Positions 1 through 9,376 of a stretch of 39,935 bases of DNA are shown here, in pieces (within the stretch, counting starts at the first letter, position 1; every line of letters begins with the position of its first letter). Location: NCBI GenBank assembly GCA_027486555.1, contig JAIXOX010000056.1, forward strand, positions 1 through 39,935, read 5' to 3'. The notes under the pieces are model-generated. The model was given only the letters and a program-made list of their open reading frames with translations, had not been told where the DNA came from and did no database searches. A program made the position numbers and the translations under genes. Source of the stretch: Comamonadaceae bacterium. Lineage in GTDB: Bacteria; Pseudomonadota; Gammaproteobacteria; Burkholderiales; Burkholderiaceae_C.

Positions 1-573
1 ATCGTCATCTCTTTGCTCAGCGCTTTTGCCATCGTGTACTTCAATTTTCCGTTTCGCAAAGCGGTGTTTTGGGGCATCTTCATCACTTTGATGCTGCCGG
101 TCGAGGTGCGGATTGTGCCGACCTACCAAGTGGTGGCCGACTTCGGGATGATCAACAGTTTTGCCGGCTTGACCATCCCCCTCATTGCTTCGGCTACGGC
201 CACATTTTTGTTTCGGCAATTTTTCCTGACGGTTCCCGATGAACTGGCCGAAGCGGCCAAGATGGATGGTGCTTCACCCATGCAGTTTTTTTGGGATGTG
301 CTTTTGCCCTTGTCGCGAACCAGCATTGCGGCCCTGTTTGTGATCCAGTTCATCTATGGTTGGAACCAGTACCTGTGGCCTCTTCTCATGAGCACCGAAG
401 AGCGCATGTACCCCATTGTCATGGGCATCCGCAGCATGACCGCAGGGGCAGACTCTCAAGTGCAATGGAACCTCGTCATGGCCACGGCCATTTTGGCCAT
501 GCTGCCACCCGCCTTGGTGGTAGTTCTGATGCAGAAATGGTTCGTCAAGGGCCTTGTAGACACTGAAAAATAA
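1..573 (+). CDS. ugpE: sn-glycerol-3-phosphate ABC transporter permease UgpE, 5'-truncated by window edge
   Basis: The reading frame is open from the first base, so the N-terminal third is outside the window (190 codons seen; family about 280). The permease loop is recognisable by [12 protein letters not shown] at fragment residues 81-92, the EAA---G motif that docks on the ATPase, followed by an LLP motif. Several hydrophobic spans flank it, consistent with an inner-membrane subunit. The next gene is a UgpC-type ATPase whose ATG overlaps this stop (TAATG), and ugpQ follows, which fixes the assignment to glycerol-3-phosphate uptake. ugpB and ugpA are expected just upstream. A maltose/sugar-type permease is the alternative if context is ignored. 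Confidence 0.9.
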   Translation: MVISLLSAFAIVYFNFPFRKAVFWGIFITLMLPVEVRIVPTYQVVADFGMINSFAGLTIPLIASATATFLFRQFFLTVPDELAEAAKMDGASPMQFFWDVLLPLSRTSIAALFVIQFIYGWNQYLWPLLMSTEERMYPIVMGIRSMTAGADSQVQWNLVMATAILAMLPPALVVVLMQKWFVKGLVDTEK

Positions 574-1592
574 TGGCTTCAATTACCCTCTCCCACCTTC
601 AAAAAACCTATGGCGCTGGAGCCAAGGGCAATACCGTCATTCAAGATCTGAGTGCCGACATCCACGACGGCGAGTTTGTGGTCATCGTTGGGCCCTCAGG
701 TTGCGGCAAGTCCACCCTGCTGCGCATGGTGGCGGGACTGGAAGAAATCACGGCCGGCACCGTGTCGATTGGTGAGCGCGTGGTCAACGACCTGGAACCC
801 GCTGAGCGCGACATCGCCATGGTGTTCCAGAACTACGCGCTCTACCCTCACATGAGCGTGTTCGACAACATGGCCTATGGCCTGAAGATCGCCAAACGCC
901 CACTTGAAGAAATCAAAGCACGCGTCGACAAGGCCGCCGCGATTTTGGAGTTGTCCCAATTGCTGCAACGCAAGCCGCGCGAACTGTCCGGTGGCCAGCG
1001 CCAGCGCGTGGCCATGGGCCGTGCCATCGTGCGCCAGCCACAGGTGTTCTTGTTTGACGAGCCATTGTCGAATCTGGACGCCAAACTGCGCGCCCAAACC
1101 CGGCTAGAGATTCAAAAACTGCACCGCGAATTGGGCATCACCAGCCTGTTCGTGACGCACGACCAGGTCGAAGCCATGACGCTGGCCCAACGCATGATCG
1201 TGATGAACGGCGGTCACATGGAGCAGTTCGGCACGCCCGAAGAGGTCTACAACCGCCCGGCCAGCACTTTTGTCGCCAGCTTCATCGGCTCACCGCCCAT
1301 GAATCTGCTCAAGCATGCACCAAGCACGCCAGCAGGGCAGATTCTGGGCATCCGCCCCGAGCACTTGGACATCACGCCTGTCATCGAAAACGGTGGCTGG
1401 ACACTGACCGTGGACACCGTGGAGTTGCTGGGTGCCGAGCGCCTGGTGCACGCCCGCTTGGGGCAAGAAGCCCTCACCTTGCGGCTGGACGCATCACTCG
1501 CCGCGCCTGAACCGGGCAGCACCTTCCACGCCACGCCCCGCGCCGACAGGCTGCACTGGTTTGACGCTACCACCCAAAAACGCATCGCCTGA
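573..1592 (+). CDS. ugpC: sn-glycerol-3-phosphate ABC transporter ATP-binding protein UgpC
   Basis: ABC ATPase energising uptake of sn-glycerol-3-phosphate and glycerophosphodiesters. Walker A is GPSGCGKST at residues 40-48, the signature is LSGGQRQR near residue 138, and Walker B with D-loop is [13 protein letters not shown] near residue 158. The C-terminal part (from about residue 240) is the TOBE/MOI-like regulatory domain, with GIRPEHLDI. At 339 aa it is slightly shorter than the E. coli protein (356). The ATG overlaps the ugpE stop by one base (TAATG), which suggests translational coupling. It belongs to the MalK/UgpC family, so the substrate rests on the neighbouring ugpQ. Confidence 0.93.
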   Translation: MASITLSHLQKTYGAGAKGNTVIQDLSADIHDGEFVVIVGPSGCGKSTLLRMVAGLEEITAGTVSIGERVVNDLEPAERDIAMVFQNYALYPHMSVFDNMAYGLKIAKRPLEEIKARVDKAAAILELSQLLQRKPRELSGGQRQRVAMGRAIVRQPQVFLFDEPLSNLDAKLRAQTRLEIQKLHRELGITSLFVTHDQVEAMTLAQRMIVMNGGHMEQFGTPEEVYNRPASTFVASFIGSPPMNLLKHAPSTPAGQILGIRPEHLDITPVIENGGWTLTVDTVELLGAERLVHARLGQEALTLRLDASLAAPEPGSTFHATPRADRLHWFDATTQKRIA

Positions 1593-1598
1593 ACTGAC

Positions 1599-2336
1599 AT
1601 GATGAAACACTGGCCCTACCCGCGATGGATCGCCCACCGAGGCGCTGGCAAACTCGCTCCAGAAAACACCTTGGCCGCATTCAGACTGGGTGCTGCGCAC
1701 GGTTACCGCATGTTCGAGTGCGATGCCAAACTCAGCGCCGACGGGGTGGTGTTTTTGATGCACGACGCCACCTTGGAGCGCACCACCAACGGTCAAGGCA
1801 TCGGTGGCGAGCAACCCTGGCTGGCACTGTCTCAGCTTGATGCAGGCAGCTGGCATTCACGCGCTTATGCGGGTGAATCTTTGCCCACGCTGGAATCTTT
1901 GGCAAGGTTTTGCTTGGCCAACAGCTACTTGTTGAACATCGAAATCAAACCCACACCGGGCACCGCAGCGGCCACAGGTGAGGCGGTTGCTCGCCTGGCG
2001 GCGCAGTTGTGGTCAACCGAGCCCGTGCCACCGCTCCTGACCTCGTTCCAACCCGATGCCTTGGCAGCCGCACAAGTCGCCGCCCCCGATCTGCCCCGTG
2101 GTCTGTTGGTAGACAAGATGTGGGATGGTTGGTTTGAAAAAGCACTGTCGCTGGACTGTGTGGCCGTGGTGGCCAACTACGCCCTGTGGGACGCAAGCAC
2201 GGTGGCTCGTGTACACGGTGCGGACATGAAGTGCCTGAGCTACACCGTCAACGACGACTGGGCCGCCCAACACCTGCTGACCCTGGGCACCGACGGCATC
2301 ATCACCGACCGGGTGGATTTGTTCACGCCTGCCTGA
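1599..2336 (+). CDS. ugpQ: Glycerophosphodiester phosphodiesterase UgpQ
   Basis: Cytoplasmic enzyme that hydrolyses glycerophosphodiesters to sn-glycerol-3-phosphate plus an alcohol. The GDPD signature is clear: HRGAGKLAPENT at residues 13-24 supplies the catalytic His/Arg and the Glu, followed by FECDAKLS and MHDATLERTTNG with the second catalytic His and metal-binding acid, and NIEIKP further on. The length of 245 aa matches E. coli UgpQ (247). It starts 6 bp after ugpC, so it is the last gene of the ugp operon and processes diesters brought in by the transporter. There are two consecutive ATG codons at 1599 and 1602; either may be used. Confidence 0.95.
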   Translation: MMKHWPYPRWIAHRGAGKLAPENTLAAFRLGAAHGYRMFECDAKLSADGVVFLMHDATLERTTNGQGIGGEQPWLALSQLDAGSWHSRAYAGESLPTLESLARFCLANSYLLNIEIKPTPGTAAATGEAVARLAAQLWSTEPVPPLLTSFQPDALAAAQVAAPDLPRGLLVDKMWDGWFEKALSLDCVAVVANYALWDASTVARVHGADMKCLSYTVNDDWAAQHLLTLGTDGIITDRVDLFTPA

Positions 2337-2702
2337 TCGCGCTAAAACGCATCTGTGGGCAGCATCATTCCAGCTTGGCCCCTGACTGCTGCACCACGTC
2401 CACCCAAGGTGTTGTCTTAGCGGCCGATGATTAGGACAGGTCCTCAACCGGACTTGCCCCGCCATGAGGCCGGTAAAAGCATGTGCGCTACTGAGCTGAA
2501 AAATGTGCACCAAGTAAAGCCAATGGACAACTCGAACATTTCGAGCACCAAGCGGATCTGTTGGGTTGTAAAGGCCCGTTTGCGGACCCTGGCTGAGACC
2601 TTGGCAAGCGAAAGGGTGAGCACGGCCTTACTTTTGGAGTTCGTTCAATGTGAAGACACTTTAAAACCTTGAAATAAGCCACAAAAAACCGCTACCAGGA
2701 TG
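2337..2702. other. Intergenic region, no gene recognised
   Basis: 366 bp between ugpQ and the small membrane gene. No tRNA, terminator with a U-tract, or known riboswitch fold was recognised. An 81-codon plus-strand frame (2427-2672) has no ribosome binding site or recognisable domain. Its last 45 codons read like an amphipathic protein tail (RLRTLAETLASERVSTALLL), so a decayed gene is possible but unproven. Confidence 0.4.
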
Positions 2703-2978
2703 TCAACGACGCCTCCAGGCCTTGTTCAAAACCCATTCCAAAGTTGCAGCAGTGAGCACCAAAGCGAGGTAAGTGTTCATTTTTCCATCATGCCCGTACA
2801 CCCACAAGCCGACCGCCAACACCAACACCCCACTCAAGGCGTGCAGTCTCATTCGGCGAATCAAAGACATGCTTCCCGGCCCCATGACCCATCGCCCGGC
2901 CAAAGGCATGAAAACAGCCATGGCCAAGGCGGGCATGACAAAGCCTAAAAAATGCAACACCAATTGCCAAAATGTCAT
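2703..2978 (-). CDS. Small hydrophobic membrane protein, function unknown
   Basis: 91 aa, ATG start, not assigned to a named family from memory. Three hydrophobic stretches are visible: about residues 2-26, 42-61 and 68-86. Short basic segments (LIRRMRLHAL, and the C-terminus NKAWRRR) suggest cytoplasmic loops by the positive-inside rule. It is transcribed divergently from hemA, and 138 bp separate the two starts. That gap holds the 3077-3094 palindrome, so the two genes could share regulation. The coding frame ends cleanly before the 2337-2702 gap. Nothing in the sequence gives a biochemical role. Confidence 0.65.
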   Translation of the reverse strand: MTFWQLVLHFLGFVMPALAMAVFMPLAGRWVMGPGSMSLIRRMRLHALSGVLVLAVGLWVYGHDGKMNTYLALVLTAATLEWVLNKAWRRR

Positions 2979-3076
2979 ATTGACTCGATTTTGTTGAATA
3001 GATGGGAAGCTTTTACCTGTTTATTGGCTGTAAATTGTGCCCTCAAAGACACGTCAATCAAATTCTTGCTCAACCG

Positions 3077-3094
3077 TGTCAACTCAAGTTGACA
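3077..3094. promoter_or_regulatory. Perfect 18-bp palindrome in the hemA promoter region (operator candidate)
   Basis: The sequence TGTCAACTCAAGTTGACA has two exact 8-bp inverted arms around a 2-bp centre. It lies 9 bp upstream of the TATAAT at 3104-3109 and covers the position where a -35 box would sit. It is in the only spacer between hemA and the divergent membrane gene. No identified regulator can be assigned from sequence alone. Confidence 0.55.
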
Positions 3095-3103
3095 TACCGT
3101 GCC

Positions 3104-3109
3104 TATAAT
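3104..3109 (+). promoter_or_regulatory. Consensus -10 box directly in front of hemA
   Basis: TATAAT ends 7 bases before the ATG at 3117. Transcription starting at the usual distance would begin at about 3116-3117, giving a leaderless or nearly leaderless hemA mRNA. No Shine-Dalgarno sequence is present upstream of the ATG. A good -35 at 16-18 bp spacing is not visible (TTGACA at 3089 is only 9 bp away), so activator-dependent use is possible. Confidence 0.45.
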
Positions 3110-3116
3110 GGCCCTC

Positions 3117-4388
3117 ATGGCTGTTTGGACTTTGGGCTTGAACCACACCACTGCACCGCTCGATTTGCGCGGCAGGTTCGCGTTCGCGGTTGACAAACTT
3201 GTCCCTACTTTGCAAGGTTTGCGCCGAGACTTGGCCCACCGAATCGCACAAGAGCCCGAAGCGGCCATCTTGTCGACTTGCAATCGCACCGAAATCTACT
3301 GCGCTGCCGACAAAGCCGCCACGAACGACACTTTGCGTTGGCTGGCGCAAACCGGCGGTGTCAGCGCCTCTGAACTTCATGCGCACACTTATTTACTGGA
3401 AGGCAATGAGGCGGCCCGACACGCTTTCCGTGTGGCCAGTGGCTTGGACTCCATGGTTCTGGGCGAAGCCCAAATTTTGGGTCAACTCAAAGATGCCGTT
3501 CGGGCGGCCGAACAAGCGGGTGCCTTGGGCAGCACCCTGAACCAGCTCTTTCAGCGCAGTTTTGCTGTCGCCAAAGAAGTGCGCAGTTCTACCGAAATTG
3601 GTGCCCACTCCATCAGCATGGCCGCCGCCTCGGTTCGACTGGCCAGCCAACTGTTTGAAGACCTCAAGGACATTCGCATTTTGTTTGTGGGTGCCGGTGA
3701 AATGATTGAACTGGTGGCCACCCACTTTGCCGCCAAACAACCCAAAAGCATGGCCATTGCCAACCGCAGCCTGGACAGGGGTGAACTCTTGGCCAGCCGT
3801 TTTGGTGCTGAGGTGATGCGCCTGGCCGACCTGCCCGAGCGTTTGCACGAGTTTGATGCGGTCATCAGCTGCACTGCGAGCACCCTGCCCTTGATTGGCC
3901 TGGGCGCGGTCGAACGGGCCCTGAAAAAGCGCAAATACCGGCCCATGTTCATGGTCGACTTGGCGGTGCCCCGTGACATCGAACCGGAAGTCAAGTCCCT
4001 CGAAGATGTGTACCTCTACACCGTGGACGACTTGGCCAGCGTGGTTCAAGCCGGTCAAGCGCAACGCCAAGCGGCTGTGGCCGAGGCGGAGGTCATCATT
4101 GACGCAGGGGTACAAAGCTTCAGCCACTGGCTGGGCCAGCGCGACACGGTGCCCCTGATCCAACAACTGCAAAACCAGGCCGACGCTTGGCGCGAGGCCG
4201 AATTGGCCAGGGCGAGAAAACTGCTGGCCCGGGGCGATGACCCCCTCGCCGTGATGGAAGCTTTGTCCAAAGGTTTGACCCAAAAAATGATGCATGGTGC
4301 GCTGGCCGAATTGCGCGGTGCTGACCCGGAGCACCGCGCGCAAACCATGCACACCGTGCAGCGCGTGTTCTTGCGCAAAGAGCGTTAG
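3117..4388 (+). CDS. hemA: Glutamyl-tRNA reductase HemA
   Basis: NADPH-dependent reduction of glutamyl-tRNA(Glu) to glutamate-1-semialdehyde, the first committed step of C5 tetrapyrrole synthesis. Seen: the N-terminal [13 protein letters not shown] signature, the catalytic Cys in [10 protein letters not shown] (Cys55), [16 protein letters not shown], the Rossmann-type [12 protein letters not shown], and a C-terminal helical dimerisation region. With the ATG at 3117 the length is 423 aa, close to E. coli (418). An upstream in-frame ATG at 3108 and GTG at 3099 exist, but family members begin MAVW-like and 3108 lies inside the -10 box. It heads a cluster with prfA and prmC, the same neighbours as in enterobacteria. 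Confidence 0.96.
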   Translation: MAVWTLGLNHTTAPLDLRGRFAFAVDKLVPTLQGLRRDLAHRIAQEPEAAILSTCNRTEIYCAADKAATNDTLRWLAQTGGVSASELHAHTYLLEGNEAARHAFRVASGLDSMVLGEAQILGQLKDAVRAAEQAGALGSTLNQLFQRSFAVAKEVRSSTEIGAHSISMAAASVRLASQLFEDLKDIRILFVGAGEMIELVATHFAAKQPKSMAIANRSLDRGELLASRFGAEVMRLADLPERLHEFDAVISCTASTLPLIGLGAVERALKKRKYRPMFMVDLAVPRDIEPEVKSLEDVYLYTVDDLASVVQAGQAQRQAAVAEAEVIIDAGVQSFSHWLGQRDTVPLIQQLQNQADAWREAELARARKLLARGDDPLAVMEALSKGLTQKMMHGALAELRGADPEHRAQTMHTVQRVFLRKER

Positions 4389-4475
4389 CGACATATTTTG
4401 TAGGCCAGGGCTTGGGCTCTGACACATGGCAATTTTTTGGCGCTCAAGTGCCAACCTGCAAAAATTTTGGGTCGC

Positions 4476-5564
4476 ATGAAACCTTTCCTCATTCAACAAC
4501 TCGAACGCTACGCCCTGCGTTTGACTGAACTGGACTTTTTGCTCTCGCGCGAAGACATCATGGCCGACATGACGCAGTTCCTGAAACTCTCTCGGGAGCA
4601 CGCCGAGGTCAGTGCCGTGGCCTCGCGCTTTGCCCGCTTTCAGCAGCGCAGCGCCGATCTGGCCACAGCCCAAACCATGTTGGATGACGAAGACATGCGC
4701 GAGATGGCCGAAGAAGAAGCGGCCAGCGCCAGCGCCGAGCTGCAAAGCCTGGAAGCCGAGCTGCAGCGCATGCTGCTGCCCAAAGACCCCGACGATGCTC
4801 GCCCGGCATTTGTTGAAATCCGCGCAGGCACCGGGGGTGACGAATCAGCCCTGTTTGCGGGCGACTTGCTGCGCATGTACACGCGCTTTGCCGAAAGCCA
4901 GGGTTGGCGCTGCGAGATCGTGTCCGAATCGGTGAGCGAGCTGGGCGGTTACAAGGAAGTCGTGGTGCGGATCGAGGGCGACCAGGTTTATGGCGCACTC
5001 AAGTTCGAATCGGGCGGCCACCGGGTGCAGCGCGTACCCGCCACCGAAACCCAAGGCCGCATCCACACCAGCGCCTGCACTGTGGCGGTGCTGGCCGAGC
5101 CGGACGAGGCCGAGGCCATCAAGATCAACCCGTCTGACTTGCGCATTGACACCTACCGCGCCAGCGGTGCGGGCGGGCAGCACATCAACAAAACCGACTC
5201 GGCGGTGCGCATCACCCACTTGCCCACCGGCATCGTGGCCGAATGCCAGGACGGCCGCAGCCAGCACAACAACAAGGCGCAGGCCCTGAAGGTGCTTACG
5301 GCGCGCATTCAGGAAAAAGACCGGGCTGAGCGCGCCGCCAAAGACGCCGCTGAGCGCAAGAGCCTGATCGGCAGCGGCGACCGCTCGGACCGAATCCGCA
5401 CTTACAACTTTCCGCAAGGGCGACTGAGTGACCACCGCATCAACCTCACGCTTTACAAGCTGCTCACCATCATGGAAGGCGATTTGAAAGACGTGGTCGA
5501 TGCGCTTCAGGCTTACGAAGCCGCAGAACAACTGGCGGCGCTGGAAATTGGGGCGACTGCGTGA
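4476..5564 (+). CDS. prfA: Peptide chain release factor 1
   Basis: Recognises UAA and UAG and triggers peptide release on the ribosome. The codon-recognition tripeptide PAT is at residues 188-190 and the catalytic GGQ at 233-235, inside [16 protein letters not shown]. These are the same residue numbers as in E. coli when translation starts at the ATG at 4476. That start gives 362 aa beginning [16 protein letters not shown], which matches the family; a TTG 39 bases upstream would add an unsupported 13-residue extension. The GGQ glutamine is the substrate of PrmC, encoded immediately downstream with a GTGA overlap. Confidence 0.97.
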   Translation: MKPFLIQQLERYALRLTELDFLLSREDIMADMTQFLKLSREHAEVSAVASRFARFQQRSADLATAQTMLDDEDMREMAEEEAASASAELQSLEAELQRMLLPKDPDDARPAFVEIRAGTGGDESALFAGDLLRMYTRFAESQGWRCEIVSESVSELGGYKEVVVRIEGDQVYGALKFESGGHRVQRVPATETQGRIHTSACTVAVLAEPDEAEAIKINPSDLRIDTYRASGAGGQHINKTDSAVRITHLPTGIVAECQDGRSQHNNKAQALKVLTARIQEKDRAERAAKDAAERKSLIGSGDRSDRIRTYNFPQGRLSDHRINLTLYKLLTIMEGDLKDVVDALQAYEAAEQLAALEIGATA

Positions 5565-6403
5565 CGGACCCACACGCCAGCCCCAGCGTGGCCGAATGCC
5601 TGCAACAAGCCGTAAGACAAGGCCTTGCTCGTGTTGACGCGCAAATTCTCTTGCTGTTTGCCTTGGCGCGCCCGCTGCATGACCGCGCCTGGCTGCTGGC
5701 CCACGACACCGATCAGTTGACCGAGGCACAACAACACAACTGGGACCAAGCCCTGCAGCGCCGCCTCCAGGGCGAGCCGGTGGCCTACATCACCGGACGC
5801 AAAGACTTTTTTGGCCTCACGCTGAACGTGGACGCCCGTGTGCTGGACCCGCGCCCCGACACGGAAATCCTGGTCGAATGGGCGTTGGAATTGCTGCCTG
5901 TGGGCCAGCCAACCCGCGTGCTGGACCTGGGCACCGGCAGTGGGGCTGTGGCGCTGGCCCTGCAGCACCAGCGCCCAGCCGCGAAGGTGACGGCGGTAGA
6001 CGCCAGTGCCGACGCCCTGGTTGTGGCCAGCGCCAACGCCCAGCGCCTAGGCTTGCCCATGAAATGCGTGCTGAGCCACTGGATGGACGCGGTGCCCGGC
6101 CCATTTGAGCTGATCGTCTCCAACCCACCCTATGTGGCCGAAGGCGACCCGCACCTGGCAGCCCTGACCCATGAACCTCTGCAAGCCCTGACCAGTGGAG
6201 TTGATGGCCTGGATGACATCCGCCAGATCATTGCCCAAGCCCCCAGTCGACTGGCCCCCGGCGGCTGGCTGCTGCTGGAACACGGCTGGGACCAGGCTGC
6301 CCCAGTGCAAGCCTTGCTCCGCAAAGCAGGTTTTATACAGGTGCAATCGCGCCGCGATTTGGCGGGGGTCGAGCGATGTACTGGCGGGGTGATGCCAGAT
6401 TGA
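5561..6403 (+). CDS. prmC: Peptide chain release factor N5-glutamine methyltransferase PrmC (HemK)
   Basis: S-adenosylmethionine-dependent methylation of the GGQ glutamine in release factors 1 and 2. The class I methyltransferase fold is marked by [15 protein letters not shown], and the catalytic motif NPPY is at residues 188-191 in the stretch [14 protein letters not shown]. An N-terminal helical substrate-binding domain precedes it. Length 280 aa (family about 277). The start is GTG at 5561, overlapping the prfA TGA (GTGA), so enzyme and substrate are translationally coupled. Confidence 0.96.
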   Translation: MTDPHASPSVAECLQQAVRQGLARVDAQILLLFALARPLHDRAWLLAHDTDQLTEAQQHNWDQALQRRLQGEPVAYITGRKDFFGLTLNVDARVLDPRPDTEILVEWALELLPVGQPTRVLDLGTGSGAVALALQHQRPAAKVTAVDASADALVVASANAQRLGLPMKCVLSHWMDAVPGPFELIVSNPPYVAEGDPHLAALTHEPLQALTSGVDGLDDIRQIIAQAPSRLAPGGWLLLEHGWDQAAPVQALLRKAGFIQVQSRRDLAGVERCTGGVMPD

Positions 6404-6489
6404 CAGCAACATCCCTGTGAAAATGGCAGACTTTCATTCAGAGACATAATTCACCCCATACGACACTGACCCTATTTGGAGAATTTCCC

Positions 6490-6813
6490 ATGAGCGACAC
6501 CCAACAACGCATCGACGAACTCGTCAAAGGCAACGAGATCACCCTGTTCATGAAAGGCAACGCCAACTTTCCCATGTGTGGTTTTTCGGGCCGTGCCATC
6601 CAACTGCTCAAGGCTTGTGGTGTAGACCCCAAGACGGTCAAAACCGTGAACGTGCTGGACGACGCCGAAATCCGCCAAGGCATCAAGGAATACAGCAACT
6701 GGCCCACCATCCCCCAGCTCTACGTCAAAGGCGAATTTGTTGGCGGCTCGGACATCATGATGGAGATGTACGAATCGGGCGAACTGCAGCAAGTGATCAA
6801 CGGCCAAGCCTGA
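6490..6813 (+). CDS. grxD: Monothiol glutaredoxin Grx4 (GrxD)
   Basis: 107-aa CGFS-type glutaredoxin that carries [2Fe-2S] clusters with glutathione and acts in iron-sulfur delivery and iron sensing, often with BolA proteins. The active site CGFS is at residues 30-33 (FPMCGFSGRA), followed by the conserved WPTIPQLYVKGEFVGGSDIM glutathione-binding segment. A ribosome binding site (TTTGGAGAA) lies before the ATG. A CATAAT at 6445-6450 may be a -10 box giving it its own promoter, as prmC ends 86 bp upstream. A hairpin terminator follows the gene. Confidence 0.96.
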   Translation: MSDTQQRIDELVKGNEITLFMKGNANFPMCGFSGRAIQLLKACGVDPKTVKTVNVLDDAEIRQGIKEYSNWPTIPQLYVKGEFVGGSDIMMEMYESGELQQVINGQA

Positions 6814-6860
6814 TTGCGCGTTTTTTTCAAAACCTCTGGTCGCGCAGGCCAGCAGCACAG

Positions 6861-6885
6861 AGCCACCTTGGGGTGGCTTTGTTGC
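6861..6885. terminator. Rho-independent terminator after grxD
   Basis: AGCCACC (6861-6867) pairs exactly with GGTGGCT (6872-6878) around a TTGG loop, followed by TTGTTG. It sits between the convergent ends of grxD (6813) and the lytic transglycosylase (6888). The U-tract is short, so strength is uncertain. Confidence 0.7.
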
Positions 6886-6887
6886 AT

Positions 6888-7514
6888 TCAATCCGCCGCA
6901 TGCACCCACAACCGCTGCGCCGCCAACACAGCTTGTGGGTAAGCTGACTTGCCTCGGCTGCCGTTGTAGCGGCCAAGTCCCATGAACAGGTCACCCCGCT
7001 CTCGGTCCAGCAAGTAACGCAAGATCACGCAGCCAAAACGCAGATTGGTTTGCATGTGAAACAAACGGCTTTCGTTGCCATCCCCGATCAGACGCGCCCA
7101 AAAGGGCATGACTTGCATGTAGCCCATGGCCCCGGCGCTGGAAATGGCGTATTTGCGAAACGCACTTTCGACCTGCACCACCCCCAACACCAGCGACAGC
7201 GGCAAACCAGCTCGACGGGCTTCGTACCAAAGGGTTTGCAAAAACTCTTGTCGCTCGGTGGGGTGGGTTTTGTAACGCGCCAAGCGCTGGCTGCTGACCG
7301 CTTGCCACTGCGCGTAGATTTGCTGATCTGAGTCGGTGGGCAGCAGAGGTTCTGGCGGCGCAGCGGCTGCCACCGCCGCACTCAAGGCCGAACGCACGGC
7401 ATGCGAAAGAGGCTCTTCGATTTGTCGCCCGGCGTGCGCCAGCCCGACGGGCAACAGCGGTCCCAACAGGCTCAGCAAAAAGGCCCGGCGACTGGGCAAG
7501 ACCGTGTGTGCCAT
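6888..7514 (-). CDS. Lytic transglycosylase domain protein (SLT family) with twin-arginine-like signal
   Basis: Predicted periplasmic muramidase that cleaves peptidoglycan to 1,6-anhydromuropeptides. The SLT motif is present: catalytic Glu116 in VVQVESAFRKYAIS, then SSAGAMGYMQVMPFW, then GLGRYNGSRG near the C-terminus. The N-terminus PSRRAFLLSLLGPLL has two arginines (9-10), a hydrophobic core and an AHA cleavage site near residue 28. This resembles a Tat rather than a plain Sec signal. The gene is 208 aa and lies 17 bp downstream of proS on the same strand, so it is probably co-transcribed with it. Its in vivo substrate preference cannot be read from the sequence. Confidence 0.88.
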   Translation of the reverse strand: MAHTVLPSRRAFLLSLLGPLLPVGLAHAGRQIEEPLSHAVRSALSAAVAAAAPPEPLLPTDSDQQIYAQWQAVSSQRLARYKTHPTERQEFLQTLWYEARRAGLPLSLVLGVVQVESAFRKYAISSAGAMGYMQVMPFWARLIGDGNESRLFHMQTNLRFGCVILRYLLDRERGDLFMGLGRYNGSRGKSAYPQAVLAAQRLWVHAAD

Positions 7515-7531
7515 GGGCCGGAGAAAAGCGT

Positions 7532-9277
7532 TCAGTGGGCCAAACGCCCCTTGATGTGACCCACAATGTCGGCCACCGCCACTTTGCTGGACTCTGCCTC
7601 GCGGCGGTGCTGGTATTCCACCATGCCGTCTTTAAGACCCTTGTCACCAATCGTGATGCGGTGAGGCACACCGATCAACTCCCAGTCAGCAAACATGGCT
7701 CCTGGACGCTCGCCACGGTCATCCAGGATCACATCCACACCGTCGGCAAGCAAAGCCGCGTAGATGCGCTCGGCTTCGGTTTTGACGGTTTCGCTGCGGT
7801 CCATGCCAATGGGGCAAATGACGACGGTAAAGGGGGCAATGGCATCGGGCCAGATGATGCCGCGCTCGTCGTGGTTTTGTTCGATGGCTGCAGCAGGCAA
7901 GCGCGTCACACCAATGCCGTAGCAACCCATTTCCAGAAACTGTGGCTTGCCGGTTTCGTCCAAGAAAGTGGCATTCATGGCCTTGGAGTATTTGGTGCCC
8001 AAATAAAAGACATGGCCCACTTCGATGCCGCGCTCAATGGCCAGCTCACCCAGGCCGTCGGGCGATTTGTCGCCAGCCACCACATTGCGGATGTCGGCCA
8101 CCAAGGCGGGCTCGGGCAGGTCACGACCCCAGTTGACACCCGTGATGTGGAAGTCTTCTTCGTTGGCCCCACAAATCCAGTCGGCCATTACCGCCACCTC
8201 CCGGTCGGCCACCAAGTGCACGGGTTTCTTCAGGTCCAATGGGCCCAAATAGCCGGGTTTACAACCAAAGTTATCTTCAATTTCGCCCAAGGTGGCAAAG
8301 CGGAAACCGCCTTCCATGCCGGGCAACTTGCCAACCTTGACTTCGTTCATGTCATGGTCGCCGCGCAGCAGCAACAGCCACACTTGCGATTTCACGATCT
8401 CGCCCTGCTCGTTCAGGGTGTCGGTGGCCAGCACCAGCGACTTGACGGTGGTGGAAAGCGGCACATTCAGCAATAGCGCGACATCTTCGCAGGTGCTCTT
8501 GCCGGGTGTGGCTGTCTTGCACAGGGCTTGTGCGGCATCGCAACGAGCTTGGCTTGGGGCCATAGCCTCTGCTTTTTCCATGTTGGCTGCGTAACTGCTG
8601 GCAGGGCAATACACAATGGCGTCTTCCCCCGTGGCGGCGATCACCTGGAATTCTTCAGACAGGTCACCACCAATGGCACCACTGTCGGCAGCCACAGCGC
8701 GGTAAGTCAAACCAAATCGGTCAAAGATGCGGCGGTAAGCGGAAGCCATCACCTGGTAGCTGAGTTTGGCGCTGTCCACATCGCGGTCAAAGCTGTAGGC
8801 GTCTTTCATGATGAATTCACGACCACGCATCAGGCCAAATCGCGGACGGCGCTCGTCGCGGAACTTGGTCTGGATTTGGTAGAAGTTTTTGGGCAGCTGT
8901 TTATAGCTGCGCACTTCCTGGCGCACCACATCGGTGACCACCTCTTCGCTGGTGGGCTGGATCACGAAGTCTCGGCCGTGGCGGTCCTTGATGCGCAAAA
9001 GTTCAGGCCCCATCTTTTCAAACCGACCCGTTTCTTGCCAAAGCTCGGCCGGCTGGACCACGGGCATGGTCATTTCGATGGCACCGGCACGGTTCATCTC
9101 TTCGCGCACGATGGCCTCGACCTTGCGGATGACGCGCAGACCCATGGGCATGTAGTTGTAAATGCCAGCGCCCAACTTCTTGATCATGCCGGCACGGGTC
9201 ATCAACTTGTGGCTGGCGATCTCTGCGTCGGCGGGCGCTTCTTTGAGGGTTGAAATCAGGAACTGGGAAGCTTTCAT
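7532..9277 (-). CDS. proS: Prolyl-tRNA synthetase, bacterial type with editing domain
   Basis: Class II synthetase charging tRNA(Pro). Motif 2 is [20 protein letters not shown] and motif 3 is within [18 protein letters not shown]. Between them lies the INS editing domain (about residues 225-400), including [12 protein letters not shown] with the conserved lysine used to clear mischarged alanine. A C-terminal anticodon-binding domain follows. At 581 aa it is full length for the bacterial type (E. coli 572). It is divergent from rppH across a 99-bp spacer and precedes the lytic transglycosylase on the same strand. Confidence 0.97.
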   Translation of the reverse strand: MKASQFLISTLKEAPADAEIASHKLMTRAGMIKKLGAGIYNYMPMGLRVIRKVEAIVREEMNRAGAIEMTMPVVQPAELWQETGRFEKMGPELLRIKDRHGRDFVIQPTSEEVVTDVVRQEVRSYKQLPKNFYQIQTKFRDERRPRFGLMRGREFIMKDAYSFDRDVDSAKLSYQVMASAYRRIFDRFGLTYRAVAADSGAIGGDLSEEFQVIAATGEDAIVYCPASSYAANMEKAEAMAPSQARCDAAQALCKTATPGKSTCEDVALLLNVPLSTTVKSLVLATDTLNEQGEIVKSQVWLLLLRGDHDMNEVKVGKLPGMEGGFRFATLGEIEDNFGCKPGYLGPLDLKKPVHLVADREVAVMADWICGANEEDFHITGVNWGRDLPEPALVADIRNVVAGDKSPDGLGELAIERGIEVGHVFYLGTKYSKAMNATFLDETGKPQFLEMGCYGIGVTRLPAAAIEQNHDERGIIWPDAIAPFTVVICPIGMDRSETVKTEAERIYAALLADGVDVILDDRGERPGAMFADWELIGVPHRITIGDKGLKDGMVEYQHRREAESSKVAVADIVGHIKGRLAH

Positions 9278-9376
9278 GGCGTCAAACTAACAAAACTGGG
9301 ACATCAGGGAAACATCCAAGAGACCGCGCTGATACGGCGTGCATAATGGACACAATTTAAAATTTTGAGGTTGATT

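Noticed and set aside
3089..3109. TTGACA with TATAAT as a normal sigma-70 promoter for hemA
   Set aside because: The hexamers are only 9 bp apart, far from the 16-18 bp needed; the TTGACA is better explained as an arm of the palindrome.
3393..4745. 450-codon minus-strand frame opposite hemA
   Set aside because: Codon-bias shadow of hemA and the prfA start; no domain, and the plus-strand genes are certain.
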